Assembly: GCF_018866325.1 (NCBI RefSeq) | Contig: NZ_CP076457.1 | Coordinates: 6,731,001 to 6,795,000, forward strand | Direction: 5' to 3' | From: Streptomyces sp. YPW6 | GTDB lineage: Bacteria > Actinomycetota > Actinomycetes > Streptomycetales > Streptomycetaceae | Length of the DNA: 64,000 nucleotides | Part shown: in pieces, positions 24,992-35,012 of the stretch | How positions within the stretch are numbered: position 1 is the stretch's first letter | Layout of the letters: each line of letters starts with the position of its first letter | Made by a program: the position numbers and the translations under genes | Notes under the pieces: generated by a model | What the model saw: only the letters and a program-made list of their open reading frames with translations | Databases searched by the model: none | What the model was told of the DNA's origin: nothing

Positions 24992-26494
24992 TCACGCGGT
25001 ACGGCGTCGGCGCACCGCCCCCACCACCGCGTCGACCACCAGGAACCCCGCCAGGGTCACTCCCAGGACCGGCAGCGCCCAGCCCAGGGCGGCCACGGCG
25101 GGGACGCCCAGGACGAGGGCGGGCAGCGGGATCCGCCGCCACGCCCCGCGCTCGGGGGCCTTGCCGACCGGCGCGGGCCGGTCGCCCCGGGTGGGTCGGC
25201 GCTGCCACCACATGCGGTAGCCCCAGACGATCACCGCGGTCAGACCGAGGGCCGTGAGCGCCAGCACGATCTGGTTGGCGACCCCGAACAGCACCCCCAT
25301 GTGGCCCTGCACGCCCAGCTTGCTGAGCTTGTTCAGGATCGGGTGGTCGGCCCAGCGGGTGCGCGAGGTGATCTCTCCGCTCGTGGTGTCCACGGCCACC
25401 CGGTCGTAGTGCACCGGCCAGGTGTTGTCGGTCTGCGCCACGACCCACGCGCTCGCCGCGTCCGCCGGCGGCGTCACCTCCACGGTCCCGCCGAGTCCCG
25501 CGCCCCGGGCCGCCGCCAGGGCCGCGTCGAACTCCGCCGGATCCGCGTCGGCGGTCGCCGGGCCGGAACCGCCGTGCCCGGCGTGCTCCGCGTGGTCCCC
25601 GGCGGGAGCCCCGGCGCCCGGCAGCGCCGTGTCCAGAGCCGGGGCGCTGCCGTTCGCCGCGTCCAGCAGCCGCCCGAACCGCTCCCCGCCGTACTGCGAC
25701 CAGGTGAGTCCCGTGGCGCTCAGGAACAGCAGCCCCAGCGCCAGCCACACACCGGTGGCCGCGTGCAGACCCCGGGTCCTCCGCACCCCCTTGGCCTTGC
25801 GGTCCGGGAGCAGCACACCCCGGGCGGACGTGGCGCGCCGACCGCGGGCGCGCCCGAGCCACAGCACCAGGCCGCCCGCGACGGCCACCCACAGCCAGCT
25901 CGCCGCGACCTCGGAGTACAGGCGGCCCGTCTCGCCGAGGTGCAGATTGCGGTGCAGGTCGTCGAGCCAGGTGGTGAGCGGTGTCGACCCGAACCAGGTC
26001 GTCAGCTCGCCCCGCACCTCGGCGGTGTACGGGTCGACGAACACCGTGCGCTGGTTCTCGCCCAGCTCCGGCACCGTGAGCACCACCCGGGTGGTGTCCT
26101 GGGGACCCGGCGGGGTGATGACCGACGCCAGTGTGCCCTCGGGGTACGCGGACCGCGCGGCGGAGATCTGCTCGGCCAGCGGGCGCACCTGGTCCCCGAC
26201 CCGGTCGACCCGGAGCTGGTCGCCGTAGACGAGCCGGTCGAGCTGCGGGGTCAGGGTGTAGGCCAGCCCGGTCAGTGCGGCGACCAGCAGGAAGGGGGCG
26301 ACGAGCACCCCGGCGTAGAAGTGCAGCCGGAGCAGGAGGTGCCGCAGCTCCCCCCAGGAGCGGGCCGGGCCGGGCCGCTCGGACGAGGATGCCGCGGGGC
26401 CCTCCGGCTTCCCGGCGGCAGCGACACGGGCCTTCCCCTCCTGCTCGTTCGGCTCTTGCTCGCACTGCGGTACTTCTTCGGTTCTGTGGGACAT
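24992..26494 (-). CDS. PepSY-associated membrane protein (iron/copper-linked PiuB-like)
   Basis: The product is 500 residues from the ATG at 26494 (GAGGAG six bases upstream). Four or five membrane helices include LLLRLHFYAGVLVAPFLLVAALTGLAY (shown in the frame; first helix near residue 60) and the paired WLDDLHRNLHLGETGRLY segment typical of PepSY_TM proteins. Two extracytoplasmic PepSY regions lie between helices. A His-rich stretch (GDHAEHAGHGG) sits in the second loop and could bind metal. The family is often found with iron- or copper-uptake genes and is thought to assist metal reduction or transport. The neighbouring gene also encodes a His-rich membrane protein, which supports a metal role. 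The exact function is not established. Confidence 0.82.
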   Translation of the reverse strand: MSHRTEEVPQCEQEPNEQEGKARVAAAGKPEGPAASSSERPGPARSWGELRHLLLRLHFYAGVLVAPFLLVAALTGLAYTLTPQLDRLVYGDQLRVDRVGDQVRPLAEQISAARSAYPEGTLASVITPPGPQDTTRVVLTVPELGENQRTVFVDPYTAEVRGELTTWFGSTPLTTWLDDLHRNLHLGETGRLYSEVAASWLWVAVAGGLVLWLGRARGRRATSARGVLLPDRKAKGVRRTRGLHAATGVWLALGLLFLSATGLTWSQYGGERFGRLLDAANGSAPALDTALPGAGAPAGDHAEHAGHGGSGPATADADPAEFDAALAAARGAGLGGTVEVTPPADAASAWVVAQTDNTWPVHYDRVAVDTTSGEITSRTRWADHPILNKLSKLGVQGHMGVLFGVANQIVLALTALGLTAVIVWGYRMWWQRRPTRGDRPAPVGKAPERGAWRRIPLPALVLGVPAVAALGWALPVLGVTLAGFLVVDAVVGAVRRRRTA

Positions 26495-26603
26495 GGGCGC
26501 TCCTCTGGAGGCGGACGGTGACGGACGCGCGCCCGACCGCTCCCGCACGCATGCCTGAGGGACGCCGGACCGGTTCCGGCGTCGTGGCAGATGAGGAGGT
26601 GGG

Positions 26604-27215
26604 TCAGGCCGAGGACGTCACGGGCGGCCCGCGCCGCGACCGGGACCGGGCGAGGAGTGTTCCGAACCTGATGCGCACCACCACCGGCGGTAGGGGGCGC
26701 GACCGGGGCGGGCAGGGGAGCGAGGGGGCCGTCCGGAGGACGACGCGCGGGGCGAGCAGAGCCGTGAGGCGTCGCAGCACCCGCTCCCCGTACAGCACGC
26801 AGAGGGCCGCCCCGAGTGTGGCCGCCGCGTGGGCCAGGGGCATCCCGGCGTCCATGGCGTGCCCGGAGTCCGGGCCGGGGCTTGTGGAGACCCCGGCCGT
26901 GTGGTGCTGGTGCCCGTGCCCGGCCGGCATCGCGGCGTGCGGGCCTCCACCGGGGGCCGGGAGGAAGTGGAACGCGTTGTGCAGGGCGAACTGGGTCGCC
27001 CCGAGCACCAGGACCACGACGTCGAAGCGACGCCTCCGGCCGCCGAGCAGCAGGGCGCCCTGCACGGTCAGGGCGAGGAGCAGGAGCGCGAGCACCCCCG
27101 CGCCGGGCAGGTGTCCGCCCGCCGCGACGTGGCTCGTGGCACCGAGGACCAGGCACGCCGAACCGCAGAGCAGGCCCCTGGCCGCTCGCCTCGGCAGGCC
27201 GCCCGGTGCACGCAT
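26604..27215 (-). CDS. Small membrane protein with a His-rich loop
   Basis: The product is 203 residues from the ATG at 27215; a much longer open frame reaching 27965 is judged to be a high-GC artefact. Five hydrophobic helices are visible (LLCGSACLVLGATSHVAAGG; VLALLLLALTVQGALLLGG; DVVVLVLGATQFALHNAFHF; then MPLAHAAATLGAALCVLYGERVL). The central loop reads PAGHGHQHHTAG, with a further H-rich GHAMDAG. The pattern fits the uncharacterised membrane proteins that accompany copper/PepSY genes in actinomycetes. It is transcribed toward the PepSY gene with 109 bp between them, so the two are probably an operon concerned with a metal. Function is inferred from context only. Confidence 0.65.
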   Translation of the reverse strand: MRAPGGLPRRAARGLLCGSACLVLGATSHVAAGGHLPGAGVLALLLLALTVQGALLLGGRRRRFDVVVLVLGATQFALHNAFHFLPAPGGGPHAAMPAGHGHQHHTAGVSTSPGPDSGHAMDAGMPLAHAAATLGAALCVLYGERVLRRLTALLAPRVVLRTAPSLPCPPRSRPLPPVVVRIRFGTLLARSRSRRGPPVTSSA

Positions 27216-27513
27216 GGACACAAGGTAGCCAGCCGCCCCGGAGGTCTCGGCGGCGGGTTCGGCGTGCGGCACGGGCCCGCGGGCCGGGACCGCGGGGCGG
27301 CACGCTGTGGCGTCGGCCACGCCGGACCTGGGCCCGCGACCCGGCCCCGGCGGCGTTCTCCGTGCGGTGACGGGGGAGCGGCAGGCCCCGGTCGCTCGGG
27401 CCGCACCGGGCCGTGACCGGGATCTCGTTCTGTACGCCCCGGGGTGCTGGCACGCTGGTCGGGTCACCAGGGGGCGGGGCCCCTGCCACAGCCGGACGAA
27501 GAGCGAGACGCCG

Positions 27514-27666
27514 ATGACCGCGACCAGCGCCGCAGCACACGCACACCACGCCCGCCGGGCCCGTACCGGTGGCCCCGGAGACGGGCCGAAGGTGATGGAG
27601 CACAACGCCGGCTGGGCCTTCGTCGTCGTCCTCGCGATGCTGGTCACCCGGCTCGGGCTGCTGTAG
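27514..27666 (+). CDS. Small membrane protein, 50 residues
   Basis: The ATG at 27514 lies after GAGCGAGACGCC, a weak ribosome-binding site. The peptide has a basic, His-containing N-terminal half (AHAHHARRARTGG) and one C-terminal hydrophobic helix (WAFVVVLAMLVTRLGLL), ending at the membrane face. An open frame extends upstream to 27307 but its composition there is not protein-like. A perfect 11-bp hairpin terminator 26 bp downstream (27692-27719) supports a separate transcript. I do not recognise a family. It could be a small partner of the nearby ABC exporter or of the metal-related pair on the other strand. Confidence 0.5.
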   Translation: MTATSAAAHAHHARRARTGGPGDGPKVMEHNAGWAFVVVLAMLVTRLGLL

Positions 27667-27691
27667 AGCGCCCCGCCCCGGCTGTGAGCGC

Positions 27692-27719
27692 GGGCGGCGG
27701 GAGCCCCTTCCCGCCGCCC
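27692..27719 (+). terminator. Hairpin terminator after the small membrane protein gene
   Basis: An 11-nt arm GGGCGGCGGGA (27692-27702) is perfectly complementary to 27709-27719 around a 6-nt loop. It separates the 50-residue ORF from the ABC transporter operon that begins at 27829. Confidence 0.65.
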
Positions 27720-27828
27720 AAGCAAGGCCCGCCCAGCGGGAATTGATTGGACTGGACCAAGTCCCCGTGTGCACACTCTCAGCTCGACCCCGCCCGGACG
27801 GGGCCCGGCCGATCCAGGAGAGGCGCAC

Positions 27829-28800
27829 ATGCCCGTCATCGAGGTGGCAGACCTCGTCAAGGAGTTCCGTCGGCCCAAGCGGCAGGAGGGCGCCTTCGCG
27901 GGCATCCGTACGCTGCTGACCCGGGAGCAGGTCGTCAAGCGGGCGGTCGACGGCATCGACTTCACGGTCCGGCAAGGGGAGATGGTCGGCTACCTCGGCC
28001 CCAACGGGGCGGGCAAGTCCACCACCATCAAGATGCTCACCGGCATCCTCGTCCCCACGTCCGGTACGGTCACGGTCGCCGGGGACACGCCCTGGCGGGA
28101 CCGTTCCCGCAACGCCCGCCGGATAGGCGTGGTCTTCGGTCAGCGCAGCCAGCTCTGGTGGGACCTGCCCCTGCGTGACTCGCTCTGGCTGATCAGCCGC
28201 CTCTACGACGTGCCGGAGGCCCGGTTCCGCGAGAAGCAGCGGGAGTTCAGCGAGGTGCTCGGCCTCGGCCCGTTCCTCGACACGCCCGTCCGCCAGCTCT
28301 CCCTGGGGCAGCGGATGCGCGGCGACCTCGCCGCCGCGATGCTCTACGACCCGGAGATCCTCTACCTGGACGAGCCGACCGTCGGGCTCGACGTCGTCGC
28401 CAAGGGGCGCATCCGCACCTTCGTGGGGGAGTTGAACCGGGCATCCGGGACCACGGTCGTCCTCACCACCCATGACCTCGACGACGTCGAGCAACTCTGC
28501 GACCGGATCATCCTCATCGACCACGGCAGGGTCGCCTACGACGGGGCGGTGGACGAGCTGAAGACCCGCTACGCCCCGCACCGTGAACTCGTGGTGCAGA
28601 CCGACCGGCTGGAGAGCGTCGAGGGAGCGGAGATCGTCCGCCGGGAGGGCGGAAAGGTGTGGCTGCGCTTCGACCCCGTCCGCACACCGCCCGCCGAACT
28701 GGTGGCGGCGGTGCTGGCCCGGCACCGCGTGAGCGATCTGTCGATCGTGGAACCCGAGCTGGAGAGCGTCATCCACCGGATCTACGCGGATCGCGGATGA
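27829..28800 (+). CDS. ABC transporter ATP-binding protein (ABC-2 export type)
   Basis: The product is 323 residues from the ATG at 27829 with AGGAG nine bases upstream. Walker A GYLGPNGAGKSTTIKML, a Q-loop region FGQRSQLWWDLP, the signature LSLGQRMRGD and Walker B ILYLDEPTVGLD followed by a D-loop/H-loop THDLDDVEQLCDR are all intact. The LWWDLP motif and the LSLGQ signature are those of the DUF-type exporters paired with PF06182 permeases. It energises the two membrane proteins encoded immediately downstream, with which it overlaps by ATGA. The transported substrate is unknown. The upstream region holds the palindrome GTGTGCACAC (27767-27776) and GGACT-N6-AGTCC (27749-27764), possible regulatory sites. 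Confidence 0.9.
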   Translation: MPVIEVADLVKEFRRPKRQEGAFAGIRTLLTREQVVKRAVDGIDFTVRQGEMVGYLGPNGAGKSTTIKMLTGILVPTSGTVTVAGDTPWRDRSRNARRIGVVFGQRSQLWWDLPLRDSLWLISRLYDVPEARFREKQREFSEVLGLGPFLDTPVRQLSLGQRMRGDLAAAMLYDPEILYLDEPTVGLDVVAKGRIRTFVGELNRASGTTVVLTTHDLDDVEQLCDRIILIDHGRVAYDGAVDELKTRYAPHRELVVQTDRLESVEGAEIVRREGGKVWLRFDPVRTPPAELVAAVLARHRVSDLSIVEPELESVIHRIYADRG

Positions 28801-29645
28801 CGGCCCCGGCGATCTCGAAGGCCCGCCCGAGCGCGGGCCAGCCGCGGGGGACACTGCTGAAGGCCCATCTCGCCTGTGCCCGGATGGAGTTCCGCGCCGC
28901 TCTGACCTACCGCACGGCCTATCTGTCGTCCTTCGTGATGATGCTGCTCCAGATCTGGTTGCTGACGGTGGTCTGGAAGGCCCTCTACGACGGCCGTGAG
29001 GAGGTGGACGGGCTCGGCCTCACCACCATGACGGCGTACGCGACCCTGACGACGCTCCAGTACCAGCTCGTCAGCCCGTGGCGGTCCTCACCCATCGACC
29101 AGCGGGTCCGGGAGGGGAAGGTCGCCGTGGACCTGCTGCGGCCCGTCGGCTTCCCCGGGCAGATGCTCGCCGGCCAGCTCGGGTGGGCGTCGGCCGCCGT
29201 CCCGGTCCTGGTGGTGGCCCTGCCGTTCGCCCTGCTGCTGGGCGCCGGCGAGGCGCCCGCCTCCGCCGCCGCGGGGTTCGCCTACCCCGTGGCACTGATC
29301 GGCGCGCTGCTCGTGAACCAGCTGCTCGGGCTGCTGCTCGGCATGGTCTCCTTCTGGACCCTGGAGGTGAGCGGCGCCCTCATGGCCTACCGCTTCGTCG
29401 CGCAGTTCTTCTCGGGAGCCCTCGTCCCGCTGTGGTTCATGCCGGGCCCGGTCAGGGCGGCCGCGGAGTGGCTGCCCTTCCAGGCCACCGCGTACACCCC
29501 GGCCGCCGTCTACCTGGGCCGGATCGAGGGCGCCGGCATCGTGGCCGCCCTCGGGGTGCAGCTCGTCTGGATCGCCGCGCTCGGCGCCCTGGCCGCGTTC
29601 GTGTGGTCGCGCGCCCGGCGCCGCGTCATGTCGCAGGGGGGGTGA
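28797..29645 (+). CDS. ABC-2 family exporter permease, subunit 1
   Basis: The product is 282 residues from the ATG at 28797, overlapping the ATPase stop. Six hydrophobic helices are present. The motif LVSPWRSSPIDQRVREGKVAVDLLRPVGFPGQ, a cytoplasmic loop shared with the second permease (EGEYDRYLVRPVSPLVQ there), identifies the PF06182 class. It works with the ATPase upstream and the second permease downstream as a heterodimeric channel in the cytoplasmic membrane. No substrate signal is visible. The gap to the next gene is six bases, so the three genes form one operon. Confidence 0.85.
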   Translation: MTAPAISKARPSAGQPRGTLLKAHLACARMEFRAALTYRTAYLSSFVMMLLQIWLLTVVWKALYDGREEVDGLGLTTMTAYATLTTLQYQLVSPWRSSPIDQRVREGKVAVDLLRPVGFPGQMLAGQLGWASAAVPVLVVALPFALLLGAGEAPASAAAGFAYPVALIGALLVNQLLGLLLGMVSFWTLEVSGALMAYRFVAQFFSGALVPLWFMPGPVRAAAEWLPFQATAYTPAAVYLGRIEGAGIVAALGVQLVWIAALGALAAFVWSRARRRVMSQGG

Positions 29646-29651
29646 GGGGCT

Positions 29652-30452
29652 GTGCGAGGACCGCGCGTCTATCTGCTGCTGGCCGGTGCGGCGTTCCGGG
29701 CCGAGTTCCAGTACCGGGGAAACCTGTTCATCAACATCATCGGCGGCCTGTTCTACCAGGGTGTCGGGCTGGCCTTCATCTGGGCGGTGCTGGACCGCTT
29801 CGGGCAGGTCGGCGGCTGGGGGCTCGGGGAGATCGCCTTCCTCTACGGAATGAGGCTCACGGCCCACGGCCTGTGGCTGCTCCCCGGTCACCAGCTCGTC
29901 CACGTCGACGAGGTCGTCATCGAGGGGGAGTACGACCGCTACCTGGTCCGCCCGGTGTCGCCCCTGGTCCAGCTCCTCACCCGGAGGGTGCGGCTGAGCT
30001 CGCTCGGCGACCTGGCGGGCGGGGCGGTGCTCCTGGCCATCGCCTCGGCCTCGGCGCCGGTCGACTGGTCGCCGGGTGCCGTCGGCTTCCTCCTGCTGGC
30101 GGTCGTCGGCGGTGCGCTGGTGGAAGGCTCCCTGCAACTGGCAGCCTCCGCACTGGTCTTCCGGATGAAGCGGGTGTCCCCCATCAAGTTCGCCATCGAC
30201 ATGATCTTCAGTGACTTCGGCAACTATCCGCTGAAGATCTTCGGTCCGGTGGCCGGTTTCGGGCTGACCTTCGTCTTCCCGCTGGCCTTCGTCGCCTACC
30301 TGCCGGCGACCGTGCTGATGGACCGGGAAGAGGAACTCGCCGTACCGGAATGGCTCGCCTGGGGCGCTCCGGCCATCGGAGCCGTGCTCATGTACGTCGC
30401 GTACCGCTTCTGGCAGCGGCAGTCCCGCCACTACGAGAGCAGCGGGCACTGA
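29652..30452 (+). CDS. ABC-2 family exporter permease, subunit 2
   Basis: The product is 266 residues from a GTG at 29652 (GGGGTGAGGGG upstream). Six helices are present, with the conserved loop EGEYDRYLVRPVSPLVQLL and the Pro-containing helix NYPLKIFGPVAGFGLTF near residues 196-212. It pairs with the preceding permease, the second half of a PF06182 two-subunit exporter. It is the last gene of the operon; the perfect hairpin at 30474-30509 ends the transcript. Confidence 0.85.
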   Translation: MRGPRVYLLLAGAAFRAEFQYRGNLFINIIGGLFYQGVGLAFIWAVLDRFGQVGGWGLGEIAFLYGMRLTAHGLWLLPGHQLVHVDEVVIEGEYDRYLVRPVSPLVQLLTRRVRLSSLGDLAGGAVLLAIASASAPVDWSPGAVGFLLLAVVGGALVEGSLQLAASALVFRMKRVSPIKFAIDMIFSDFGNYPLKIFGPVAGFGLTFVFPLAFVAYLPATVLMDREEELAVPEWLAWGAPAIGAVLMYVAYRFWQRQSRHYESSGH

Positions 30453-30473
30453 GCGCCCTACCGGGCAACGGAC

Positions 30474-30509
30474 GGCGCCCCGGACCACCACCAGGTGGTC
30501 CGGGGCGCC
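30474..30509. terminator. Perfect 16-bp bidirectional terminator hairpin
   Basis: Arms 30474-30489 and 30494-30509 are perfectly complementary around the loop ACCA. The hairpin lies between the exporter operon (plus strand) and the chitinase (minus strand) and can serve both. Confidence 0.85.
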
Positions 30510-30534
30510 CCACGGCTGGTGCCTGCGGTGCCCG

Positions 30535-31806
<1,272 letters not shown>

Positions 31807-31931
31807 CGTGGCTCCTCGTGGGGGAGGGCTGGTGCGTGGGTGGGGGGTGCCCGCCGAACGCCGGGCGACTGTGCCCGGCGCTCCGGGCGACCGTGTCCGG
31901 CTTGACATGGACGCGGTAGGCGTTCGGTGGA

Positions 31932-31961
31932 ACCGTAGAAGGACTAGACCAGTTGGGTCAA
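31932..31961 (-). promoter_or_regulatory. Promoter of the second chitinase with DasR (dre) site
   Basis: On the minus strand TTGACC (31961-31956) is followed after 18 bp by TACGGT (31937-31932). The spacer holds ACTGGTCTAGTCC (31953-31941), the same core as at the first chitinase. The leader to the ATG is about 120 bp. Confidence 0.75.
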
Positions 31962-32216
31962 TGGTTCGGACCAATTCACTGATCGTTCCCGGCCCCTTCA
32001 CCCCTCCGACCTGCCCTTTGCCCCCGTGACGGGAGGCGTCCGATCGGGCATACTCAACCGCCACAGCCGATGACCGTGCCCCCCGTGACCCGGGAGGGCA
32101 GGATCAGCTGTGCAGTCTGTTTTTCCCGGGGTCACTTCCGGGGGATCACCCGGCGGCGCCTCTCCCACCCCGAGCGCGCGACCGCCGCAACGCCCGACAG
32201 GGAGGAGAGCGCCGTC

Positions 32217-33389
32217 ATGTCCGACCGTGCCCCGCAGCCGGTGGAACGCCGTCTGCCCACCGAGGAGTCCCGGCAGCTCGTCGCGCTCGTCCGCGACATC
32301 GTGTCCAAGGAGATCGCTCCCCGGGCGGCCGAGGAGGAGGAAGCGGGCGTCTTCCCCCGGGAGGTCTTCACCCTCCTGTCCGAGTCCGGACTTCTCGGAC
32401 TCCCGTACGACTCCGCACACGGCGGCGGTGACCAGCCCTACGAGGTCTACCTCCAGGTCCTGGAGGAGCTGGCCGCCGCCCGGCTCACCGTGGGACTCGG
32501 CGTCAGCGTCCACTCCCTCGCCTGCCACGCACTCGCCGGATACGGCACCGGCGAGCAGCGGGCCGCGCACCTCCCGGCGATGCTCTCCGGCGGCCTGCTG
32601 GGCGCCTACTGCCTCTCCGAGCCCGCCTCCGGCTCCGACGCCGCCTCGCTGCGCACCAAGGCCGTACGGGACGGCGACGACTGGGTCATCACCGGGACGA
32701 AGGCGTGGATCACCCACGGCGGCGTCGCGGACTTCTACACCGTGCTGGCCAGGACCGGCGTCGAGGGCGCCCGCGGCATCACGGCCTTCCTCGTCCCCGG
32801 CGACGCCGAGGGGCTGAGCGCCGCTCTTCCCGAGAAGAAGATGGGGATGAAGGGCTCGCCCACCGCGCAGCTCCACTTCGACGGCGTACGGGTCGGCGGC
32901 GACCGGCGCATCGGCGAGGAGGGCCAGGGGTTCGCCATCGCCCTGTCCGCCCTCGACTCCGGGCGGCTCGGCATCGCCGCGTGCGCCATCGGGGTCGCCC
33001 AGGCAGCCCTGGACGAGGCCGTCCGCTACGCCACCGACCGGCGCCAGTTCGGCCGCCCCATCGCGGACTTCCAGGGGCTGCGGTTCATGCTCGCCGACAT
33101 GGCCACCCAGGTCGAGGCCGGCCGGGCGCTGTATCTGGAGGCGGCACGGCTGCGGGACGCGGGGCAGCCCTTCTCCCGGCAGGCCGCCATGGCGAAGCTG
33201 TTCTGCACGGACGCGGCCATGCGGGTGACCACCGACGCCGTCCAGGTGCTCGGCGGATACGGCTACACACTCGACTTCCCGGTCGAACGGCTGATGCGCG
33301 AGGCGAAGGTGCTCCAGATCGTGGAGGGCACCAATCAGATCCAGCGCATGGTCATCGCACGCCACCTCGCGGGTCCCGAGACGCGCTGA
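32217..33389 (+). CDS. Acyl-CoA dehydrogenase
   Basis: The product is 390 residues from the ATG at 32217 with GGAGGAG about nine bases upstream. It has the FAD-binding motifs LGAYCLSEPASGSDAAS and KAWITHGGVADFYTV, and the C-terminal VQVLGGYGYTLDFPVERLMREAK. The catalytic-base region is IVEGTNQIQRMVIAR (Glu near residue 371), where short/medium-chain enzymes have the active-site Glu. It oxidises an acyl-CoA to the 2-enoyl-CoA with FAD and an electron-transferring flavoprotein; the chain length is unknown. It is divergent from chiD across 410 bp that includes the DasR promoter. A small minus-strand gene overlaps its 3' end. Confidence 0.92.
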   Translation: MSDRAPQPVERRLPTEESRQLVALVRDIVSKEIAPRAAEEEEAGVFPREVFTLLSESGLLGLPYDSAHGGGDQPYEVYLQVLEELAAARLTVGLGVSVHSLACHALAGYGTGEQRAAHLPAMLSGGLLGAYCLSEPASGSDAASLRTKAVRDGDDWVITGTKAWITHGGVADFYTVLARTGVEGARGITAFLVPGDAEGLSAALPEKKMGMKGSPTAQLHFDGVRVGGDRRIGEEGQGFAIALSALDSGRLGIAACAIGVAQAALDEAVRYATDRRQFGRPIADFQGLRFMLADMATQVEAGRALYLEAARLRDAGQPFSRQAAMAKLFCTDAAMRVTTDAVQVLGGYGYTLDFPVERLMREAKVLQIVEGTNQIQRMVIARHLAGPETR

Positions 33390-33657
33390 ACCGCAGGGGC
33401 CCATCGGGCCACGCGGGAAGGGCCGCGGCCTGGTTCCACTCCGGGTCGCGGCGCCCCGGCACGGTTCTTCCGGCGCTCTCCCACTGTCTGAGCAGCGCGC
33501 TGTAGATCGGGGGATCCGCGGGGGCGCCCAGGGGCGAGTTCCCCGTGGAGCGGGGCAGTGGCTGTGCCGGTGCTCCCGTCTGCCGAACCGATTCTTCAGC
33601 GGTGGGCGCGGCGAGTCGGCGGCGACCCGAACCGACGGGTGAACGCAGTGTGGTCAT
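33352..33657 (-). CDS. Small hypothetical protein, 101 residues
   Basis: The N-terminal half is basic and poorly ordered. The C-terminal half has the composed motif PADPPIYSALLRQWESAGRTV followed by PGRRDPEWNQAAALP, which I recall as a recurring pattern in small Streptomyces proteins of unknown function. It overlaps the 3' end of the acyl-CoA dehydrogenase by 38 bp, tail to tail. The ATG at 33657 has no clear ribosome-binding site; later starts would keep the conserved half. No signal peptide or membrane helix. It fills most of the interval before the next minus-strand gene. Confidence 0.5.
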   Translation of the reverse strand: MTTLRSPVGSGRRRLAAPTAEESVRQTGAPAQPLPRSTGNSPLGAPADPPIYSALLRQWESAGRTVPGRRDPEWNQAAALPAWPDGPLRFSASRDPRGGVR

Positions 33658-33816
33658 ACGGGGCCAACGCCGCGGGGCGGGCCCGGGTCACTGCCCTGCC
33701 GATTCGAGCGCTCGTTCGCGGGGTCCGCACCCCGGACCGGCGTACGGGGAGCGGAAGCGCCGCAGGCACCACGGCGGCGGGCCGTCGTGGTGCCGGGCAG
33801 GGCGTGCGGGTGCGGG

Positions 33817-34215
33817 TCAGGCGGCCTCGCGCCGCATGCGCGGCACCCGCAGCGGGCGGGAGCCGGGGCCTCCGGCGTGCGAGAAGGGCTGCATCCGCCA
33901 GTCGAGGCCCTGGGGCAGCGTCAGCAGCAGCCCGGCCTCCTGCTCCTGGAGTTCGAGCGTCTCGTCGGCGGGCCGGGCCTCGGCCGCGGCCCGGCCGGTT
34001 CCGGCGCAGACCGTCAGGACGAAGGGGTTCCACGGCGTGGGGCACCGGGCGTGCTCCGGCAGGACGTCCTCGTCGGCCAGCAGCGCGATGGGCTGGGCGC
34101 AGTCCGGGCAGATCACCCGGACCATCTCGAACATGTCGTACGCGTCAAAGCCGCCGTCGTCGTCCGGATCGACAGGCTCCGGTTCGCTGCGTTCGGTGAG
34201 CTTCAGGCTCTGCAT
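33817..34215 (-). CDS. Conserved Streptomyces protein of unknown function with a CxxC pair
   Basis: The product is 132 residues from the ATG at 34215 (GGGGGGAA about seven bases upstream). An acidic N-terminus (EPEPVDPDDDGGFD) is followed by VICPDCAQPIALLAD and, about 20 residues later, ARCPTPWNPFVLTVCAG. The four Cys could form a single metal site. The C-terminus (LLTLPQGLDWRMQPFSHAGG, then basic residues) is typical of a conserved but unnamed Streptomyces family. No catalytic motif. It is divergent from the Lrp/AsnC gene, with 200 bp between them. Confidence 0.6.
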   Translation of the reverse strand: MQSLKLTERSEPEPVDPDDDGGFDAYDMFEMVRVICPDCAQPIALLADEDVLPEHARCPTPWNPFVLTVCAGTGRAAAEARPADETLELQEQEAGLLLTLPQGLDWRMQPFSHAGGPGSRPLRVPRMRREAA

Positions 34216-34417
34216 GGAAATTCCCCCCTCGGGTGGGCCGACAAGGCGCCACGGCCTCGACCACAGCAAGCACTTCCCGCCGCGCGTGGCCGGTAATCGC
34301 GAGGCACCCCGCTACCGACCCGTGACTCTGTGGCGTTCGTCACATGTCGCCCGCAGGTGCCGTTCCGTGACCCGCGCGACTGTGCCGAGCGGTGCCCGGG
34401 GCCATAGGTTGATCCGC

Positions 34418-34858
34418 ATGGAGGAGCTGGACCGTCAGATCGTGGAGTTGCTCGTCAAGGACGGGCGGATGAGCTACACCGACCTGGGCAAGGCCACGGG
34501 CCTGTCCACCTCGGCGGTTCATCAGCGTGTCCGCAGGCTGGAGCAGCGCGGGGTGATCCGCGGCTATGCCGCGGTCGTCGACCCCGAGGCCGTCGGGCTG
34601 CCCCTGACCGCGTTCATCTCGGTGAAGCCGTTCGACCCGAGCGCCCCCGACGACATCGCCGAGCGGCTCGCCGGGGTGCCCGAACTGGAGGCCTGCCACA
34701 GCGTCGCCGGGGACGAGAACTACATCCTCAAGGTGCGGGTGTCGACCCCCCTGGAGCTGGAGCACCTGCTCACCCGGATCCGTACGCTCGCCGGCGTGTC
34801 CACCCGGACCACCGTCGTCCTGTCCACCCCGTACGAGGCCCGCCCCCCGCGGATCTGA
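34418..34858 (+). CDS. Lrp/AsnC family transcriptional regulator
   Basis: The product is 146 residues from the ATG at 34418. An N-terminal helix-turn-helix (YTDLGKATGLSTSAVHQRVRRL, residues about 20-41) is followed by a complete RAM/AsnC ligand-binding domain (ELEACHSVAGDENYILKVRV). Such regulators sense amino acids and act as octamers on nearby promoters. TAGGTT (34405-34410) ends seven bases before the ATG and no Shine-Dalgarno is present, so the transcript is probably leaderless. Target unknown; the downstream amidohydrolase, 154 bp away on the same strand, is a candidate. Confidence 0.88.
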   Translation: MEELDRQIVELLVKDGRMSYTDLGKATGLSTSAVHQRVRRLEQRGVIRGYAAVVDPEAVGLPLTAFISVKPFDPSAPDDIAERLAGVPELEACHSVAGDENYILKVRVSTPLELEHLLTRIRTLAGVSTRTTVVLSTPYEARPPRI

Positions 34859-35012
34859 AGCCCCGGGCCCGGGTGCGGGGCGGCTGTCCCGCGGATCCGT
34901 GCCTCGGGGACCGCGCGTCCGGGCCCCGCCCGCCGTGCCGACGGGCGCGGGCCCTCACCCTGGGGAGGGGGCCGCGGTCCGGGCGTCGGACGCCAGGCGC
35001 GAGACTGGTCCC

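Noticed and set aside
27307..27513. 5' extension of the 50-residue membrane ORF to 119 residues
   Set aside because: The extension is Arg/Pro/Gly-rich without structure, and the ATG at 27514 begins just before the recognisable part.
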